The notes: generated by a model from the sequence alone, not told the origin. A DNA stretch of 64,000 bases from Mongoliimonas terrestris (GCF_001927285.1 NZ_MSIG01000009.1:1-64000), one strand, 5' to 3'. Numbered from the stretch's first letter, positions 40,800 to 50,585 are shown. A program made the numbers and translations.

Positions 40800-40883
40800 G
40801 GCGCCGCACGCAGAGAACCCATCACCCGCACCGGCTCCAAGCACTCCTCCGTCGGCTGCGTCCCCGCGTCCGCCGGACGTCGG
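40738..40883. repeat. Tandem duplication of the right half of a family A element
   Basis: A segment starting ATCACCCGCGCCGGCTC at 40738 recurs 83 bp later as ATCACCCGCACCGGCTC at 40821. Both are followed by a diverged spacer, then CTCCTCCGT, GGCTG and CGTCCGCCGG. The second copy has lost part of the terminal palindrome. The gap 40465-40976 contains only these repeats and no gene. Confidence 0.65.
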
Positions 40884-40976
40884 CGCCGCCCCTGAGCGAA
40901 CCCTATTCCCCCCCATACCCCCCGCCCCAAAACCCCGCTAACCTCCCCCCACCGTCCCGCTCGGAGCCCCTGGACC

Positions 40977-42311
40977 GTGGCCGTCTACCATCCCGATGCC
41001 TACCGCACCGACCGGAAGGCCCCGAGCTACTGGGAGGCCACCGCCGTCGTTCCGCCGGCGCCCCGGCTCGCCGCCGACCAGGCTGCCGACGTGGTGGTGA
41101 TCGGCGGCGGATACACCGGCCTCTCCGCCGCCCTCCACCTCGCCCGCGACCACCATGTCTCCGCCGTCGTGCTGGAGGCCGGCCCGATCGGCTGGGGCGC
41201 GTCCGGGCGGAACGGCGGCTTCGTCAGCCTGTCGTCCGCCAAGCTCTCCGCCGAGGCCATGATCGCCCGCCACGGCGAGGCGGAGACCCGGCGCTTCTAC
41301 GCCGCCGAGATGGAGGGCATCGACCTCGTCCGCGCGCTCCTCGCCGAGGGCATCGACGCCGACCCGCAAGGGGACGCCACCTACGAGGTGGCCCACCGGG
41401 CCTCCGTCGCGCCGGCCCTTCGGGCGTCCGTGGATTTCCACGTGCGCAAGCTCGGACTCCCGGCCTTCTTCATGGACCGGCACGCGTTCACCAAGATGGG
41501 TCACGGCGGCACCGAACAGTTCGGCGCGGCGGGCTTGCGCGGCGCCTTCGGTATTCATCCGTTGAAATATCTGGCCGGCCTCAGGGCGCTCGTGGCGCGC
41601 CACGGGGCCAAGGTCCACGCCGACAGTCCGGTCATCGCCTGGACGCGCGACAGCGGCGGCTACATCCTGACGACACCGGGCGCTACAATCCGGACAAGGA
41701 CCGTGGTTGTCGCTACAAACGGCTACACGCCGGACACGATCCACCGCGCCTTCGCCAACCGCACGCTTCCGGCGATCTCCAGCATCATCGTCACCCGGCC
41801 GCTGACCGAAGCCGAGCTTGCCGCCGTCGGCTGGCGCACCGCCTGTCCGGTGTCGAACACACGCAACCTCTTGTTCTACTACCGCCTTCTGCCGGACGGA
41901 CGGTTCCTGTTCGGCGGCCGCGGCGGCACCTCCGGCTCGCCCGCCGAACAGGCCCGCGTCACCGCCTGGCTCACCCGCCGCCTCGGCGAGGTCTTCCCGC
42001 CCTGGAAGGACGTGGAGATCGACCACGCCTGGAACGGCCTCGTCTGCCTGACCGGCCGCCTCACCCCCGCCCTGGGCCGCCTCGATGACGAGCCCGGCGT
42101 CCACTATGCGTTCGGCTGGCACGGCAACGGCGTCGCCGCCGCGACCTGGGCCGGCCGGCGGATCGCCCGCGCGATCGTGGAGGAGAAGGGCCGCCCGATC
42201 GACCTGCCCGCGCCGCTCCGCGGCCTCCCGCCCCACCTCGGCCACCCGCTGATCCGCCGCGTCGGCCTCAAGGCGGTTTACGCGTGGTACGGGCTGAGGG
42301 AGCCGCAGTAA
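40977..42311 (+). CDS. FAD-dependent amine/amino-acid oxidase (PuuB/OrdL-like)
   Basis: A 444-residue member of the DAO (D-amino-acid oxidase) flavoprotein superfamily. The dinucleotide-binding loop VVIGGGYTGLSAALHL lies near residue 40, followed by the family block GPIGWGASGRNGGFVS and a C-terminal FAD contact near YAFGWHGNGVAAAT. The N-terminal YWEAT-type motif (PSYWEATAVV) is typical of the gamma-glutamylputrescine oxidase/OrdL group. The GTG start at 40977 is supported by that N-terminus. No putrescine-pathway genes are adjacent, so the substrate is open. Confidence 0.85.
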   Translation: MAVYHPDAYRTDRKAPSYWEATAVVPPAPRLAADQAADVVVIGGGYTGLSAALHLARDHHVSAVVLEAGPIGWGASGRNGGFVSLSSAKLSAEAMIARHGEAETRRFYAAEMEGIDLVRALLAEGIDADPQGDATYEVAHRASVAPALRASVDFHVRKLGLPAFFMDRHAFTKMGHGGTEQFGAAGLRGAFGIHPLKYLAGLRALVARHGAKVHADSPVIAWTRDSGGYILTTPGATIRTRTVVVATNGYTPDTIHRAFANRTLPAISSIIVTRPLTEAELAAVGWRTACPVSNTRNLLFYYRLLPDGRFLFGGRGGTSGSPAEQARVTAWLTRRLGEVFPPWKDVEIDHAWNGLVCLTGRLTPALGRLDDEPGVHYAFGWHGNGVAAATWAGRRIARAIVEEKGRPIDLPAPLRGLPPHLGHPLIRRVGLKAVYAWYGLREPQ

Positions 42312-42412
42312 GCCGTGCAGCGACCGCCGGCAGAACGCATGGCGAATCAGTCGCCTGCATCAGGCGGCTCAGGTCCGGCTGTAACGGATTCGTTGGAAGG
42401 GCAGGCCGTCGA

Positions 42413-42487
42413 TGGTGGGCGCGACAGGGATCGAACCTGTGACCCCCTCGGTGTGAACGAGGTGCTCTCCCGCTGAGCTACGCGCCC
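42413..42487 (-). tRNA. tRNA-Val(CAC)
   Basis: A complete 75-nt tRNA on the minus strand. Acceptor arms GGGCGCG/CGCGCCC pair perfectly and are followed by ACCA, so the CCA is encoded. The anticodon stem CCTCG/CGAGG holds TTCACAC, giving anticodon CAC, which reads GTG valine codons. The D arm (TAGCTCAGCGGGAGAGCA) and T arm (GGTTCGATCC) are normal. Confidence 0.95.
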
Positions 42488-42563
42488 CCGACATCGTCGG
42501 CGTGGGGGCGATATAAGGGGCGGTGCCGGGCCAAGTCAAGCGCGATCACCGTCTCTCCCGCGA

Positions 42564-43253
42564 TCAGCGGAGAGCGGCGGCGAAGGCCGGGGAGATGCGG
42601 GCGAGGGCGGCGTCGATGGCATCGAAATGGTCGATCACGGTGGTCGGCCCGAAGCTGTCGATGGGCTCGGCCGTATAGCCGAAGCTGACGCCGATCACCG
42701 GCACCCCGGCGGCCAGCGCCGCCGCCACGTCGGCCTCGCTGTCGCCCACCATCACCGCCGTCTCGACGGTCCCGCCCGCCGCCGCGATGGTGCCGGTGAT
42801 GTGGTCCGGATGGGGCTTGCGCACCGAAAGGCTGTCGCCGCCGAGCACCGCGTCGAACCGGTCCTTGAGGCCGAGCGTCGCCAAGAGCGGAAGCGCCAGG
42901 TGCAGGCGCTTGTTGGTGCAGATGGCGAACCGGATGCCGCGCCCGCCGAGCCGGTCGAGCGCCGCGAGCGCGCCTGGAAACGGCAGCGTCTCGTCGGCGA
43001 TCCGGCCGGCGTAGAGGGCGATGAAGCGGTCGACCAGCGGCTCCAGCCGGTCCACCGCCAGCGGCACGCCGGCCCGCCGGAAGCCCTCCACGATCAGCGC
43101 GCGGGCGCCCTGGCCGAAGTTGTTCTTCACCGCCGACCGGTCCACCGCCGGCAGGCCTTCCTCGCCGAGCAGGGTGTTCAGCGCCCCGAGAAGGTCGGGG
43201 GCCGTGTCGAGGAGAGTGCCGTCGAGATCGAGGACGAGGAGCGGCGCGGCCAT
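42564..43253 (-). CDS. gph: Phosphoglycolate phosphatase (HAD family)
   Basis: A 229-residue HAD hydrolase of the Gph type. Motif I is [10 protein letters not shown] at the N-terminus, motif II is ICTNK, motif III uses KPHPDHI, and motif IV is VGDSEAD. It dephosphorylates 2-phosphoglycolate, formed from oxidised DNA ends or RuBisCO. The ATG at 43253 ([12 protein letters not shown]) puts motif I at the expected position. It is divergent from rpiA; the gph-rpiA-DUF2059-gor neighbourhood is conserved in related bacteria. Confidence 0.9.
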   Translation of the reverse strand: MAAPLLVLDLDGTLLDTAPDLLGALNTLLGEEGLPAVDRSAVKNNFGQGARALIVEGFRRAGVPLAVDRLEPLVDRFIALYAGRIADETLPFPGALAALDRLGGRGIRFAICTNKRLHLALPLLATLGLKDRFDAVLGGDSLSVRKPHPDHITGTIAAAGGTVETAVMVGDSEADVAAALAAGVPVIGVSFGYTAEPIDSFGPTTVIDHFDAIDAALARISPAFAAALR

Positions 43254-43505
43254 CGGTCGGTTCCGGTTGCGGTGTTCCTTCCTTACGGTGCCGTCAGAGG
43301 GGCGGCAAGCGCCCGTGTGCGCCGCACCCCTTGTGCCTTCGACGCAGACGGCTTCGCTGGCGTGCAATCCGCCTCGACCCCGGACCCGGGGGCGAGGGGC
43401 GGGCGGTCCCGCCCGATCGGCCGGCGCGCGCCACCGCCCGCGCTTGACCGCGCGCGCCACCATGGTATGAGCCGAGCCGGGAAGAGGTACGAAACGGGGC
43501 GGACC

Positions 43506-44210
43506 ATGTCGGCCGACGAGATGAAGAAGGCGGCCGCCGCGGCTGCGCTGGAGGAGGTCCGGCCGGGCATGCGCCTCGGGCTCGGTACCGGCTCGACCGC
43601 GACCTGGTTCGTGCGCCTCCTCGCCGAGCGCGTCGCGGCCGGCCTCGACGTGGTCGGCGTGCCGACCTCCAAGGCCACCGAGGTGCTGGCACGCGAGCTC
43701 GGCATCCGGCTGATCACCCTCGACGACGTGGCGGGCCTCGACCTGACCGTTGACGGCGCCGACGAGTTCGATCCGAATCTCGACCTCATCAAGGGCGGCG
43801 GCGCGGCGCTTCTGCGCGAGAAGATCGTCGCCGCCGACAGCCGGCGCATGATCGTCATCACCGACGAGAGCAAGCGGGTGGAGACGCTCGGCGCCTTTCC
43901 GCTGCCGATCGAGGTGGTGACCTTCGGCGCCACCGCTACCATTCGGGCCATCGCCGACGCCGCCCGCAGCGTGGGCCTCAGCGGCGCGCTCGGGTTCCGC
44001 CGGTCCGCCGAGGGCGACAAGCTCGTCACCGACCAGGGAAATTGGCTGGTGGATGCATCATTTCGCCAGATTTCAGACCCAAAAGCACTTGCATCAGCGC
44101 TATCGCGAATCCCCGGCGTGGTCGAGCATGGTCTCTTCATCGGCCTTGCCTCGAGTGTGATCGTGGCAGGCCGAACCGGCATCCAGCGCATCGATAGAAG
44201 TCCGACATGA
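43506..44210 (+). CDS. rpiA: Ribose-5-phosphate isomerase A
   Basis: A 234-residue RpiA that interconverts ribose 5-phosphate and ribulose 5-phosphate. Landmarks: [16 protein letters not shown] (phosphate loop), [20 protein letters not shown] with catalytic acidic residues, and [16 protein letters not shown]. The ATG at 43506 gives the standard length. The stop overlaps an ATG of the next frame. Confidence 0.95.
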   Translation: MSADEMKKAAAAAALEEVRPGMRLGLGTGSTATWFVRLLAERVAAGLDVVGVPTSKATEVLARELGIRLITLDDVAGLDLTVDGADEFDPNLDLIKGGGAALLREKIVAADSRRMIVITDESKRVETLGAFPLPIEVVTFGATATIRAIADAARSVGLSGALGFRRSAEGDKLVTDQGNWLVDASFRQISDPKALASALSRIPGVVEHGLFIGLASSVIVAGRTGIQRIDRSPT

Positions 44211-44230
44211 TCTCCTTCCGGAGGAATTCG

Positions 44231-44737
44231 ATGAGAAGCACTCTACAGCGTCTCGGTCGCCTGACCGGCCTGGCGCTCTGCGTCGCCGTTCTGGCCGGGC
44301 CGTCCAACGCCCAGGAGTTCAGCGAGACGCACCTGGCCGCCGCCCGCGCCACCATGACGGCCGCCCACGCCTCCGAGCAGTTCGACACCATCCTGCCGAT
44401 GCTCGCCGATCAGGCGAAGGCGCTGTTCCAGCGGTCCAATCCGTCCCTCGTCCAGGAGATCGACGAGGTCGTCAACGAGGTCGCGCTCGGCCTTGCCAAG
44501 CAGCGGCCGGAGCTCGACCGGGAGCTGGAGCGCGCCTGGGCCGCCCGCTTCACCGAGGCCGAGCTGAAGGAGATCACCGCCTTCTACTCCTCCGAGGTCG
44601 GCATCAAGTTCGGCCAGACCATGCCGCTCGTGATCCGCGACAGCATGCGCTCTGCCAGCATCTGGCGCGACACGCTCTCCACCGAACTGGTCACGAAGGC
44701 GCGCGAGGAGTTGATCAAGCGCGGCCACCAGTTCTGA
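44231..44737 (+). CDS. DUF2059 secreted protein
   Basis: A 168-residue protein with a signal peptide (LTGLALCVAVLAGPSNAQ) and a helical DUF2059 domain: LDRELERAWAARFTEAELKE and FYSSEVGIKFGQTMPLV. It is predicted periplasmic. The ATG at 44231 lies 6 bp after a strong CGGAGG (44219-44224). An in-frame ATG at 44207 that overlaps the rpiA stop is possible but lacks a clear Shine-Dalgarno. Function is unknown; co-transcription with rpiA is likely. Confidence 0.83.
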   Translation: MRSTLQRLGRLTGLALCVAVLAGPSNAQEFSETHLAAARATMTAAHASEQFDTILPMLADQAKALFQRSNPSLVQEIDEVVNEVALGLAKQRPELDRELERAWAARFTEAELKEITAFYSSEVGIKFGQTMPLVIRDSMRSASIWRDTLSTELVTKAREELIKRGHQF

Positions 44738-44757
44738 TAGATCAGGACCGGATGCGC

Positions 44758-44786
44758 GGCCGTCGGGCGTCCCGGCGGCCTTTTTC
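44758..44786 (+). terminator. Rho-independent terminator after rpiA-DUF2059
   Basis: A 10-bp stem GGCCGTCGGG/CCCGGCGGCC (one T-G pair) with a three-base CGT loop is followed by TTTTTCG. It lies 20 bp after the DUF2059 stop and separates it from gor. Confidence 0.85.
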
Positions 44787-44858
44787 GTTCATCCGACCCC
44801 GGCCGGGCCGGGACTTTCCGATCGGCCGGGCGCCGGCGCGAACCAAACGGGGGCGGGC

Positions 44859-46229
44859 ATGGTGGCGTTCGACTACGACCTCTTCGTCATCGGGGCCGGG
44901 TCCGGCGGCGTGCGCGCCGGCCGCATCGCGGCGGGATACGGCGCCCGCGTCGCCGTCGCCGAGGAGCACCGGGTGGGCGGCACCTGCGTGATCCGCGGCT
45001 GCGTGCCGAAGAAGCTCATGGTCTACGCCTCGCGCTTTCCCGACGAGTTCGAGGACGCCGCCGGCTTCGGCTGGACCGTCGGCCCCGCCAGCTTCGACTG
45101 GCCGACGCTCATCGCCGCCAAGGACCGCGAGATCGACCGCCTGGAGAAGGCCTACGTGGCCAACATGGAGCGGTCCGGCGCCACCATCCTGCGCACCCGC
45201 GCCGAGATCGTGGACCCCAACACCGTTCGCCTCGCCGACGGCCGCCGCGTCACCGCCGAGCGCATCCTGGTGGCGACCGGCGCCTGGCCCTTTCTGCCCG
45301 CCAAGGTGCCCGGCATCGAGCACGCGGTCACGTCCAACGAGATCTTCGATCTTCCCGCCCTGCCGCCCCGCGTGGTGGTGGTCGGCGGTGGCTATATCGC
45401 GGTGGAGTTCGCCTGCATCTTCAACGGCCTCGGCGTGGAGACGACCCTCGTCTACCGCGGCGAACAGATCCTGCGCGGCTTCGACCGCGAGATCACCGAC
45501 AAGGTCGCCGCCGCCATGGGCAAGCGCGGCATCCGCATCCTCTGCGGCACGGATGTGGCAAGTCTGGAGCGCACCGGCGAGGGCGTCGTCGCATCCCTGT
45601 CCACCGGAGAGACGCTGCCCGCCGGCCTCGTGATGTACGCCACCGGCCGCGTGCCCAACACCAGGGGCCTCGGCCTGGAAGCCGCCGGCGTCGCCCTCGA
45701 TGGGCTCGGCGCCATCCGGGTCGACAGCGCGTCGCGCTCGTCGGTGCCGTCCATCTACGCGGTCGGCGACGTCACCAACCGGGTGAACCTCACGCCGGTC
45801 GCCATCCGCGAGGGCCATGCCTTCGCCGACACGGTCTATGGCGGCCGGGAGGTGCTGGTCGACCACGCGCTGGTGCCGACGGCGGTCTTCACCACGCCGG
45901 AGATGGGCACCGTTGGCCTGACGGAAGAAAAGGCCTGCCAGCACCACGCGGCGGTGGACGTCTACAAGGCCGAGTTCCGGCCCATGCGCAACACCCTTGC
46001 GGGCCGAGATGAGCGCATGTTCATGAAGCTGATCGTCGATGCCATCACCGACCGGGTGCTCGGCGTCCACGTGATCGGCCCGGACGCGGGCGAGATGGCC
46101 CAGCTCCTCGGCATTCCGCTGATGATGAACGCCACCAAGGCGGACTTCGACCGCACCCTCGCCGTCCACCCGACCGCCGCGGAAGAGCTCGTGACCATGC
46201 GCAGCCCGAGCGTCAAGCACCGCCGCTGA
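44859..46229 (+). CDS. gor: Glutathione-disulfide reductase
   Basis: A 456-residue flavoprotein of the pyridine-nucleotide-disulfide oxidoreductase family. FAD loop IGAGSGGVRAGR is near residue 12, and the redox-active pair is Cys43 and Cys48 in GGTCVIRGCVPKK. An NAD(P) loop VVVVGGGYIAVEFA follows, and the C-terminal HPTAAEELV contains the active-site base of the partner subunit. CVIRGC (rather than CLNVGC) marks it as glutathione reductase, which uses NADPH. It lies downstream of the rpiA terminator. Confidence 0.93.
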   Translation: MVAFDYDLFVIGAGSGGVRAGRIAAGYGARVAVAEEHRVGGTCVIRGCVPKKLMVYASRFPDEFEDAAGFGWTVGPASFDWPTLIAAKDREIDRLEKAYVANMERSGATILRTRAEIVDPNTVRLADGRRVTAERILVATGAWPFLPAKVPGIEHAVTSNEIFDLPALPPRVVVVGGGYIAVEFACIFNGLGVETTLVYRGEQILRGFDREITDKVAAAMGKRGIRILCGTDVASLERTGEGVVASLSTGETLPAGLVMYATGRVPNTRGLGLEAAGVALDGLGAIRVDSASRSSVPSIYAVGDVTNRVNLTPVAIREGHAFADTVYGGREVLVDHALVPTAVFTTPEMGTVGLTEEKACQHHAAVDVYKAEFRPMRNTLAGRDERMFMKLIVDAITDRVLGVHVIGPDAGEMAQLLGIPLMMNATKADFDRTLAVHPTAAEELVTMRSPSVKHRR

Positions 46230-46254
46230 CCGTGAGGCGCCCCGCGGTCCGCCC

Positions 46255-47991
46255 TCACATCCGGTAGGCTGTCCGGAAGCCGCCCCATTGGCGGCCGTTC
46301 ACCCGAATCGGCGCGTCCACTTCCTTCATCAGGATGAATGTGCCGTTGCCCATGTCGCGCTGGTAGGCCTGCACCACGAAGGGCCTTGCGTTGCGGGCGG
46401 CGATCAGGCCCGCCCGGTCGTCGAAGATCCGCCGGTTGCGGCTGTTCGCGGCGTTCCAGACCGGATCGTCCGGCCGCTGCGGCTTGGAGAAGGCCGCGTT
46501 GTGCACCGGCAGGTAGCCGTTCCGGTCCACCGCCGCGCAGAAAGTCATGCGCGTGTCGGTGGCCAGCAGCGCATCCTGGATCGGCGGCAGCACGCGCTCC
46601 AGGAAGGCGAGGCCCGTGGTGTCGAACTGCTGCGGGTTGGTGCCCGGGATCGGCCGGTAGGCGACGTCGAAGAGGGCCTCCGCCGAAATTTCCCGCCGGG
46701 CGAGGGCGGTCTCGAAGAGCTCGCTGATGGTGCCGGCCGTGCGGACGGCCCGGTCGATGAAGTCCTGGTATTCCGCCCGGATCTCGGCGAGCGTGCCGGC
46801 CAGACCCGCCGCGGCCGCGGTCCCCGTGGTGCCGAAGGCGATGTGAAGGCCGAGGCCGGACACCGCCACCACCGTTCCGGGCACGTCCGTCGCGCCGCCG
46901 AGGTTGACGGTCAGAGACGTGCCCACCGGCAGGGTCGCGCCGGCCGGAATGGCGGCGAGCAGGCCGCCGGCTGAGACGTCGATCGACCGGGTCTGGTGCG
47001 TCGTCCCGTGCGCCCTGAGAACGACGGGCAGCTCCGCGGGGAAGCGGTCGTGGCGCCGCCGATCCCCCACCTCGGACTGGCGGAGCACCGTGGTCAGCCG
47101 GGCCGTGCTGCGGTCGCTGTCCCCGGCAAGCCCCGTGGCGGCGGTGCGCACCGCCTGCACGTCCTCGCCGACGCGCACGCTGGTCTGGCGCATGGCGTTC
47201 GCCCGCGCCGAGACCCCGTCCACGAAGGCGCGCGTGGCGTCCGCCGCGATGGCGGCCTCCTCGATCACCGCGGCCTGGGCGCCCACCGCGTCGGCCACCG
47301 CCGCGAAAGTCGGCGTGATGCGCTCGATCACCGACACCACGTCGTTCACCGCCCCGACCGACTCCTCCGCCGTGCCGCGCAGCTCCATGATGATCTGCCG
47401 GATGTCCACCGTGGCCCGCTGGGTCTCTACCGAAAGGGCCTTCACCTCGTTGGCCACCACGGCGAAACCGCGGCCCGACTCGCCGGCGCGCTCGGCCTCG
47501 ATCGTGGCATTGAGGGCCAGCAGCGTCGTCTGCTTGGTGATCTTGGCGATCAGGCCGACGACGGTTTCGATCTTGCCGATCGCGACGTCGAGGTCCTGCA
47601 CCCCGGTGCCGGCCCGCGTGGCGCCGGCTTGCGCCTCCTCGGCGAGGGCCGTCGCCCGGGTGATCTCGGCGCCGATGCCCCGGCCCGCCATGGCGATCTC
47701 GTCGAACCGGCGCGTCAGGCCGTCCACCGTCTCCTGGGCCTGGCCGACCGCTGTCGCAAGGCCCTCCGCGTCGGCGGCGATCTCGTCGGTGCGCTTCAGC
47801 GCCTCGTCCACCTTGGCCGAGACCGCCGCGTTCGCGGCCGCGAGGCGCCGGCGCGTGTCGCGGACGTCGTCCTCGATCATGTCCACCGCCCCGTTGGCGG
47901 AGGACGACGGACCAGCCTCCGCCTGAACGGGTTCGGGGACGGCCGGTGCGGCGGCGACGGGATCCGGGCGACGCAGGAAGGAGGACAGCAA
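46255..47991 (-). CDS. Cytoplasmic methyl-accepting chemotaxis-like protein with PilZ and C-terminal sensor domain
   Basis: A 578-residue protein without transmembrane helices. Residues ~60-300 are a chemoreceptor signalling domain with a conserved tip (ITKQTTLLALNATIEAERAG at 151-170). Residues ~318-390 are a PilZ domain with both c-di-GMP signature parts, RRRHDR (321-326) and DVSAGG (338-343). Residues ~400-578 resemble a Cache-like sensory domain (TFCAAVDRNGYLPVHNAAFS; WNAANSRNRRIFDD; RQWGGFRTAYR). The arrangement signalling-PilZ-sensor reverses the usual order. It could link c-di-GMP level and an intracellular ligand to a chemotaxis or Che-like pathway. No che genes are adjacent. Confidence 0.83.
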   Translation of the reverse strand: MLSSFLRRPDPVAAAPAVPEPVQAEAGPSSSANGAVDMIEDDVRDTRRRLAAANAAVSAKVDEALKRTDEIAADAEGLATAVGQAQETVDGLTRRFDEIAMAGRGIGAEITRATALAEEAQAGATRAGTGVQDLDVAIGKIETVVGLIAKITKQTTLLALNATIEAERAGESGRGFAVVANEVKALSVETQRATVDIRQIIMELRGTAEESVGAVNDVVSVIERITPTFAAVADAVGAQAAVIEEAAIAADATRAFVDGVSARANAMRQTSVRVGEDVQAVRTAATGLAGDSDRSTARLTTVLRQSEVGDRRRHDRFPAELPVVLRAHGTTHQTRSIDVSAGGLLAAIPAGATLPVGTSLTVNLGGATDVPGTVVAVSGLGLHIAFGTTGTAAAAGLAGTLAEIRAEYQDFIDRAVRTAGTISELFETALARREISAEALFDVAYRPIPGTNPQQFDTTGLAFLERVLPPIQDALLATDTRMTFCAAVDRNGYLPVHNAAFSKPQRPDDPVWNAANSRNRRIFDDRAGLIAARNARPFVVQAYQRDMGNGTFILMKEVDAPIRVNGRQWGGFRTAYRM

Positions 47992-48293
47992 AGCCGGTAC
48001 CTCAAATGTTAATACGCGAATTAATGTAGATGTTCGCCGTTAACGACCCCTGAACGCCTCATATTCACCGCGTAAAGCGCGCCCAATCGGTGATCTTCCG
48101 CGCCGGATGTGTGTTTCGGCTCGATTGTTCCTGTCATTTGGAGCGCAAAATTGCGTACGTCATTAGGCGGAGCGATGGGACGCGCCGGTCAGGCATCGCA
48201 GTCTCTTCCTGTGGATGAGTGGCCCGGTCGTTTGACGGTACGGCGCCGAAGGCCCACATCTTGGGTCGCGCGCCGCGGCGCATGGAAGGACAC
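47992..48293. other. Divergent intergenic region, AT-richer
   Basis: This 302-bp stretch between the divergent chemoreceptor and DUF1489 genes is clearly lower in GC than its neighbours near 48000-48170. It should hold both promoters. No clear -35/-10 pair, hairpin or repeat was recognised. An ATG at 48282 would add MEGH to the DUF1489 protein. Confidence 0.35.
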
Positions 48294-48728
48294 ATGGCGC
48301 TTCATCTCATCAAACTCTGCGTAGGGGCCGACAGCGTCGAGGATCTCGACCAGTGGATCCGCATGCGGCTGGCCGACCAGGCCGCCGCCGGCCGGACGCC
48401 GGAGCAGACCCACACCACCCGCATGATCCCGAAGCGCGCCGCCGAGATCGTCGACGGCGGGTCGCTCTACTGGGTGATCAAGGGTCAGGTGCAGGTGCGC
48501 CAGCGCGTCGTCCACATCCGCCCGTTCAAGGACGTGGACGGCATCGAGCGCTGCGATCTCGTGCTCGATCCCACCCTCGTGCGCACCGCCTTCCAGCCGC
48601 GCCGCCCGTTCCAGGGCTGGCGCTACCTGACCGAGAAGGACGCGCCCGCCGACATCCGCGTCACCGCCGGCCACGACGACATGCACCCGGAGATGCGCCG
48701 CGCCCTCGTCGAACTGGCGTTGATCTGA
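48294..48728 (+). CDS. DUF1489 family protein
   Basis: A 144-residue soluble protein opening MALHLIKLCVGADSVEDLDQ, with the family segments THTTRMIPKRAAEIVDGGSL, YWVIKGQVQVRQRV and FQGWRYLTEKDAPADI. The family is widespread in alphaproteobacteria; I know of no established role. The gene is read on its own between the chemoreceptor and the DAHP synthase. Confidence 0.88.
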   Translation: MALHLIKLCVGADSVEDLDQWIRMRLADQAAAGRTPEQTHTTRMIPKRAAEIVDGGSLYWVIKGQVQVRQRVVHIRPFKDVDGIERCDLVLDPTLVRTAFQPRRPFQGWRYLTEKDAPADIRVTAGHDDMHPEMRRALVELALI

Positions 48729-48820
48729 CCGGGCGGGGAGGGCGCACGGCGCCCGCGCGCCGCAATTGGCATCCCGGCGAAATAAGCGGCAAACATCGGA
48801 TCCGTGCGGCTACGATTGTG

Positions 48821-48852
48821 GCGCGGTGTGGTTACCTTGTGTATAACCGCGC
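48821..48852 (+). promoter_or_regulatory. Inverted repeat around a -10-like box upstream of DAHP synthase
   Basis: GCGCGGT (48821-48827) and ACCGCGC (48846-48852) form an inverted repeat with an 18-base spacer that contains TATAAC (48842-48847), one base from the consensus -10. A convincing -35 at 17 bp was not found; TTGTGG at 48816 is 20 bp away. The repeat might be a repressor site, but this is speculative. Confidence 0.35.
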
Positions 48853-48924
48853 GTCTTGGAGAGAGGTCGACCGGCGCAAGAGGGCAACAAGCTCCGTGCG
48901 CGGGTCACGAACAGAGCACCGACC

Positions 48925-50313
48925 ATGAGCACCGCCTGGAAGCCCGATACCTGGAGAGCGAAGCCGATCCAGCAGGTCCCCGCCTATCCCGACGCCGGGG
49001 AACTGGCCGCCGTGGAGGCGCGCCTCGCCACCTATCCGCCGCTCGTTTTTGCAGGTGAGGCGCGCAAGCTGAAGAAGCAGCTCGCCACCGTCGCGGCCGG
49101 CGAAGCCTTCCTCCTGCAGGGCGGCGACTGCGCCGAGAGCTTCGCCGAGCATGGCGCGGACAACATCCGCGACTTCTTCCGCGTCTTCCTGCAGATGGCG
49201 GTGGTGCTCACCTATGCGGCCGCCCAGCCGGTGGTGAAGGTCGGCCGCATCGCCGGCCAGTTCGCCAAGCCGCGGTCCAAGCCGACCGAGGTGATCGACG
49301 GCATCGAGCTGCCGGCCTACCGGGGCGACATCGTCAACGGCACCGAGTTCACGGCCGAGTCCCGCATCCCGGACCCGCAGCGCCAGGAGATGGCCTACCG
49401 TCAGTCGGCGGCCACGCTGAACCTCCTGCGCGCCTTCGCCCAGGGCGGCTATGCCAACCTCGACAACGTGCACACCTGGATGCTGGGCTTCGTGAAGGGC
49501 TCGCCCCAGGCGAGCCGCTACGCCCAGATCGCCGAGCGCATCACCGAGAGCCTCGCCTTCATGCGCGCCTGCGGGGTTGATCCGGAGACCGCGCCGGCGC
49601 TGCGCTCCACCGACTTCTACACCAGCCACGAGGCGCTGCTGCTCGGCTACGAGCAGGCGCTCACCCGCGTCGATTCCACCTCCGGCGACTGGTACGCCAC
49701 CTCCGGCCACATGATCTGGATCGGCGACCGCACCCGCCAGCCGGACCATGCCCATGTGGAGTTCGCCCGCGGCGTGAAGAACCCGATCGGCCTGAAGTGC
49801 GGCCCGAGCCTGCAGCCGGACGAGCTTCTGCGCCTCATCGACATCCTCAACCCGGAGAACGAGGCGGGCCGGCTGACGCTGATCGCCCGCTTCGGCGCCG
49901 ACAAGGTCTACGAGCACCTGCCGCAGCTCATCCGTGCGGTGGAGCGGGAAGGCCGCAAGGTGGTCTGGTCGTGCGATCCCATGCACGGCAACACCATCAC
50001 GCTCAACGCCTACAAGACCCGCCCGTTCGACCGGATCCTCCGCGAAGTGGAGGCCTTCTTCGCCGTTCATCGGGCGGAGGGCACCCACGCCGGCGGCATC
50101 CACATCGAGATGACCGGCCGCGACGTCACCGAGTGCACCGGCGGCGCCACCGCCATCTCGGCGGAGAACCTGTCGGACCGCTACCACACCCACTGCGACC
50201 CGCGCCTCAACGCCGATCAGGCCCTCGAGCTCGCCTTCCTGGTGGCCGAGAACCTGAAAGCCGAGCGCGACCATCGCGGCATGCCGGTCCGCCTCGCCGT
50301 CGCCGGGGAGTAA
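48925..50313 (+). CDS. Class II (plant-type) DAHP synthase
   Basis: A 462-residue class II 3-deoxy-D-arabino-heptulosonate-7-phosphate synthase, the first step of the shikimate pathway (PEP + erythrose 4-phosphate). Landmarks are [20 protein letters not shown] (metal-binding Cys), [37 protein letters not shown] and [14 protein letters not shown]. The ATG at 48925 gives [20 protein letters not shown], the usual N-terminus; the frame runs on to 48856 without homology. A strong terminator follows. Symbols aroF, aroG and aroA are used inconsistently for this class. Confidence 0.94.
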   Translation: MSTAWKPDTWRAKPIQQVPAYPDAGELAAVEARLATYPPLVFAGEARKLKKQLATVAAGEAFLLQGGDCAESFAEHGADNIRDFFRVFLQMAVVLTYAAAQPVVKVGRIAGQFAKPRSKPTEVIDGIELPAYRGDIVNGTEFTAESRIPDPQRQEMAYRQSAATLNLLRAFAQGGYANLDNVHTWMLGFVKGSPQASRYAQIAERITESLAFMRACGVDPETAPALRSTDFYTSHEALLLGYEQALTRVDSTSGDWYATSGHMIWIGDRTRQPDHAHVEFARGVKNPIGLKCGPSLQPDELLRLIDILNPENEAGRLTLIARFGADKVYEHLPQLIRAVEREGRKVVWSCDPMHGNTITLNAYKTRPFDRILREVEAFFAVHRAEGTHAGGIHIEMTGRDVTECTGGATAISAENLSDRYHTHCDPRLNADQALELAFLVAENLKAERDHRGMPVRLAVAGE

Positions 50314-50335
50314 TCGGCACCACGCCGTCCACGCG

Positions 50336-50360
50336 AAAGGGGGCCGTCGGCCCCCTTTTT
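50336..50360 (+). terminator. Rho-independent terminator after DAHP synthase
   Basis: A 9-bp stem AAGGGGGCC/GGCCCCCTT with a three-base GTC loop and a TTTTT tail lies 23 bp after the stop. Confidence 0.9.
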
Positions 50361-50585
50361 CATGTCCTTTCCCGGCTTCAATTTGCTCGGGTCTTAAGAT
50401 TTAGGTGTGTAATGCAGGACAGCTTGTATTTACGCGATCTGCATAGCTGCCGTTCCTATCAGCATCGGTTATGCATCTCGTCCTATAGGCCAGGATAATC
50501 AACCCTTGAATTTGACCATGTATTCGGTGTACACGCGCTTGGACGATCTATATTGATTGTCATACGCGCATAGCGGGTGCACGGA

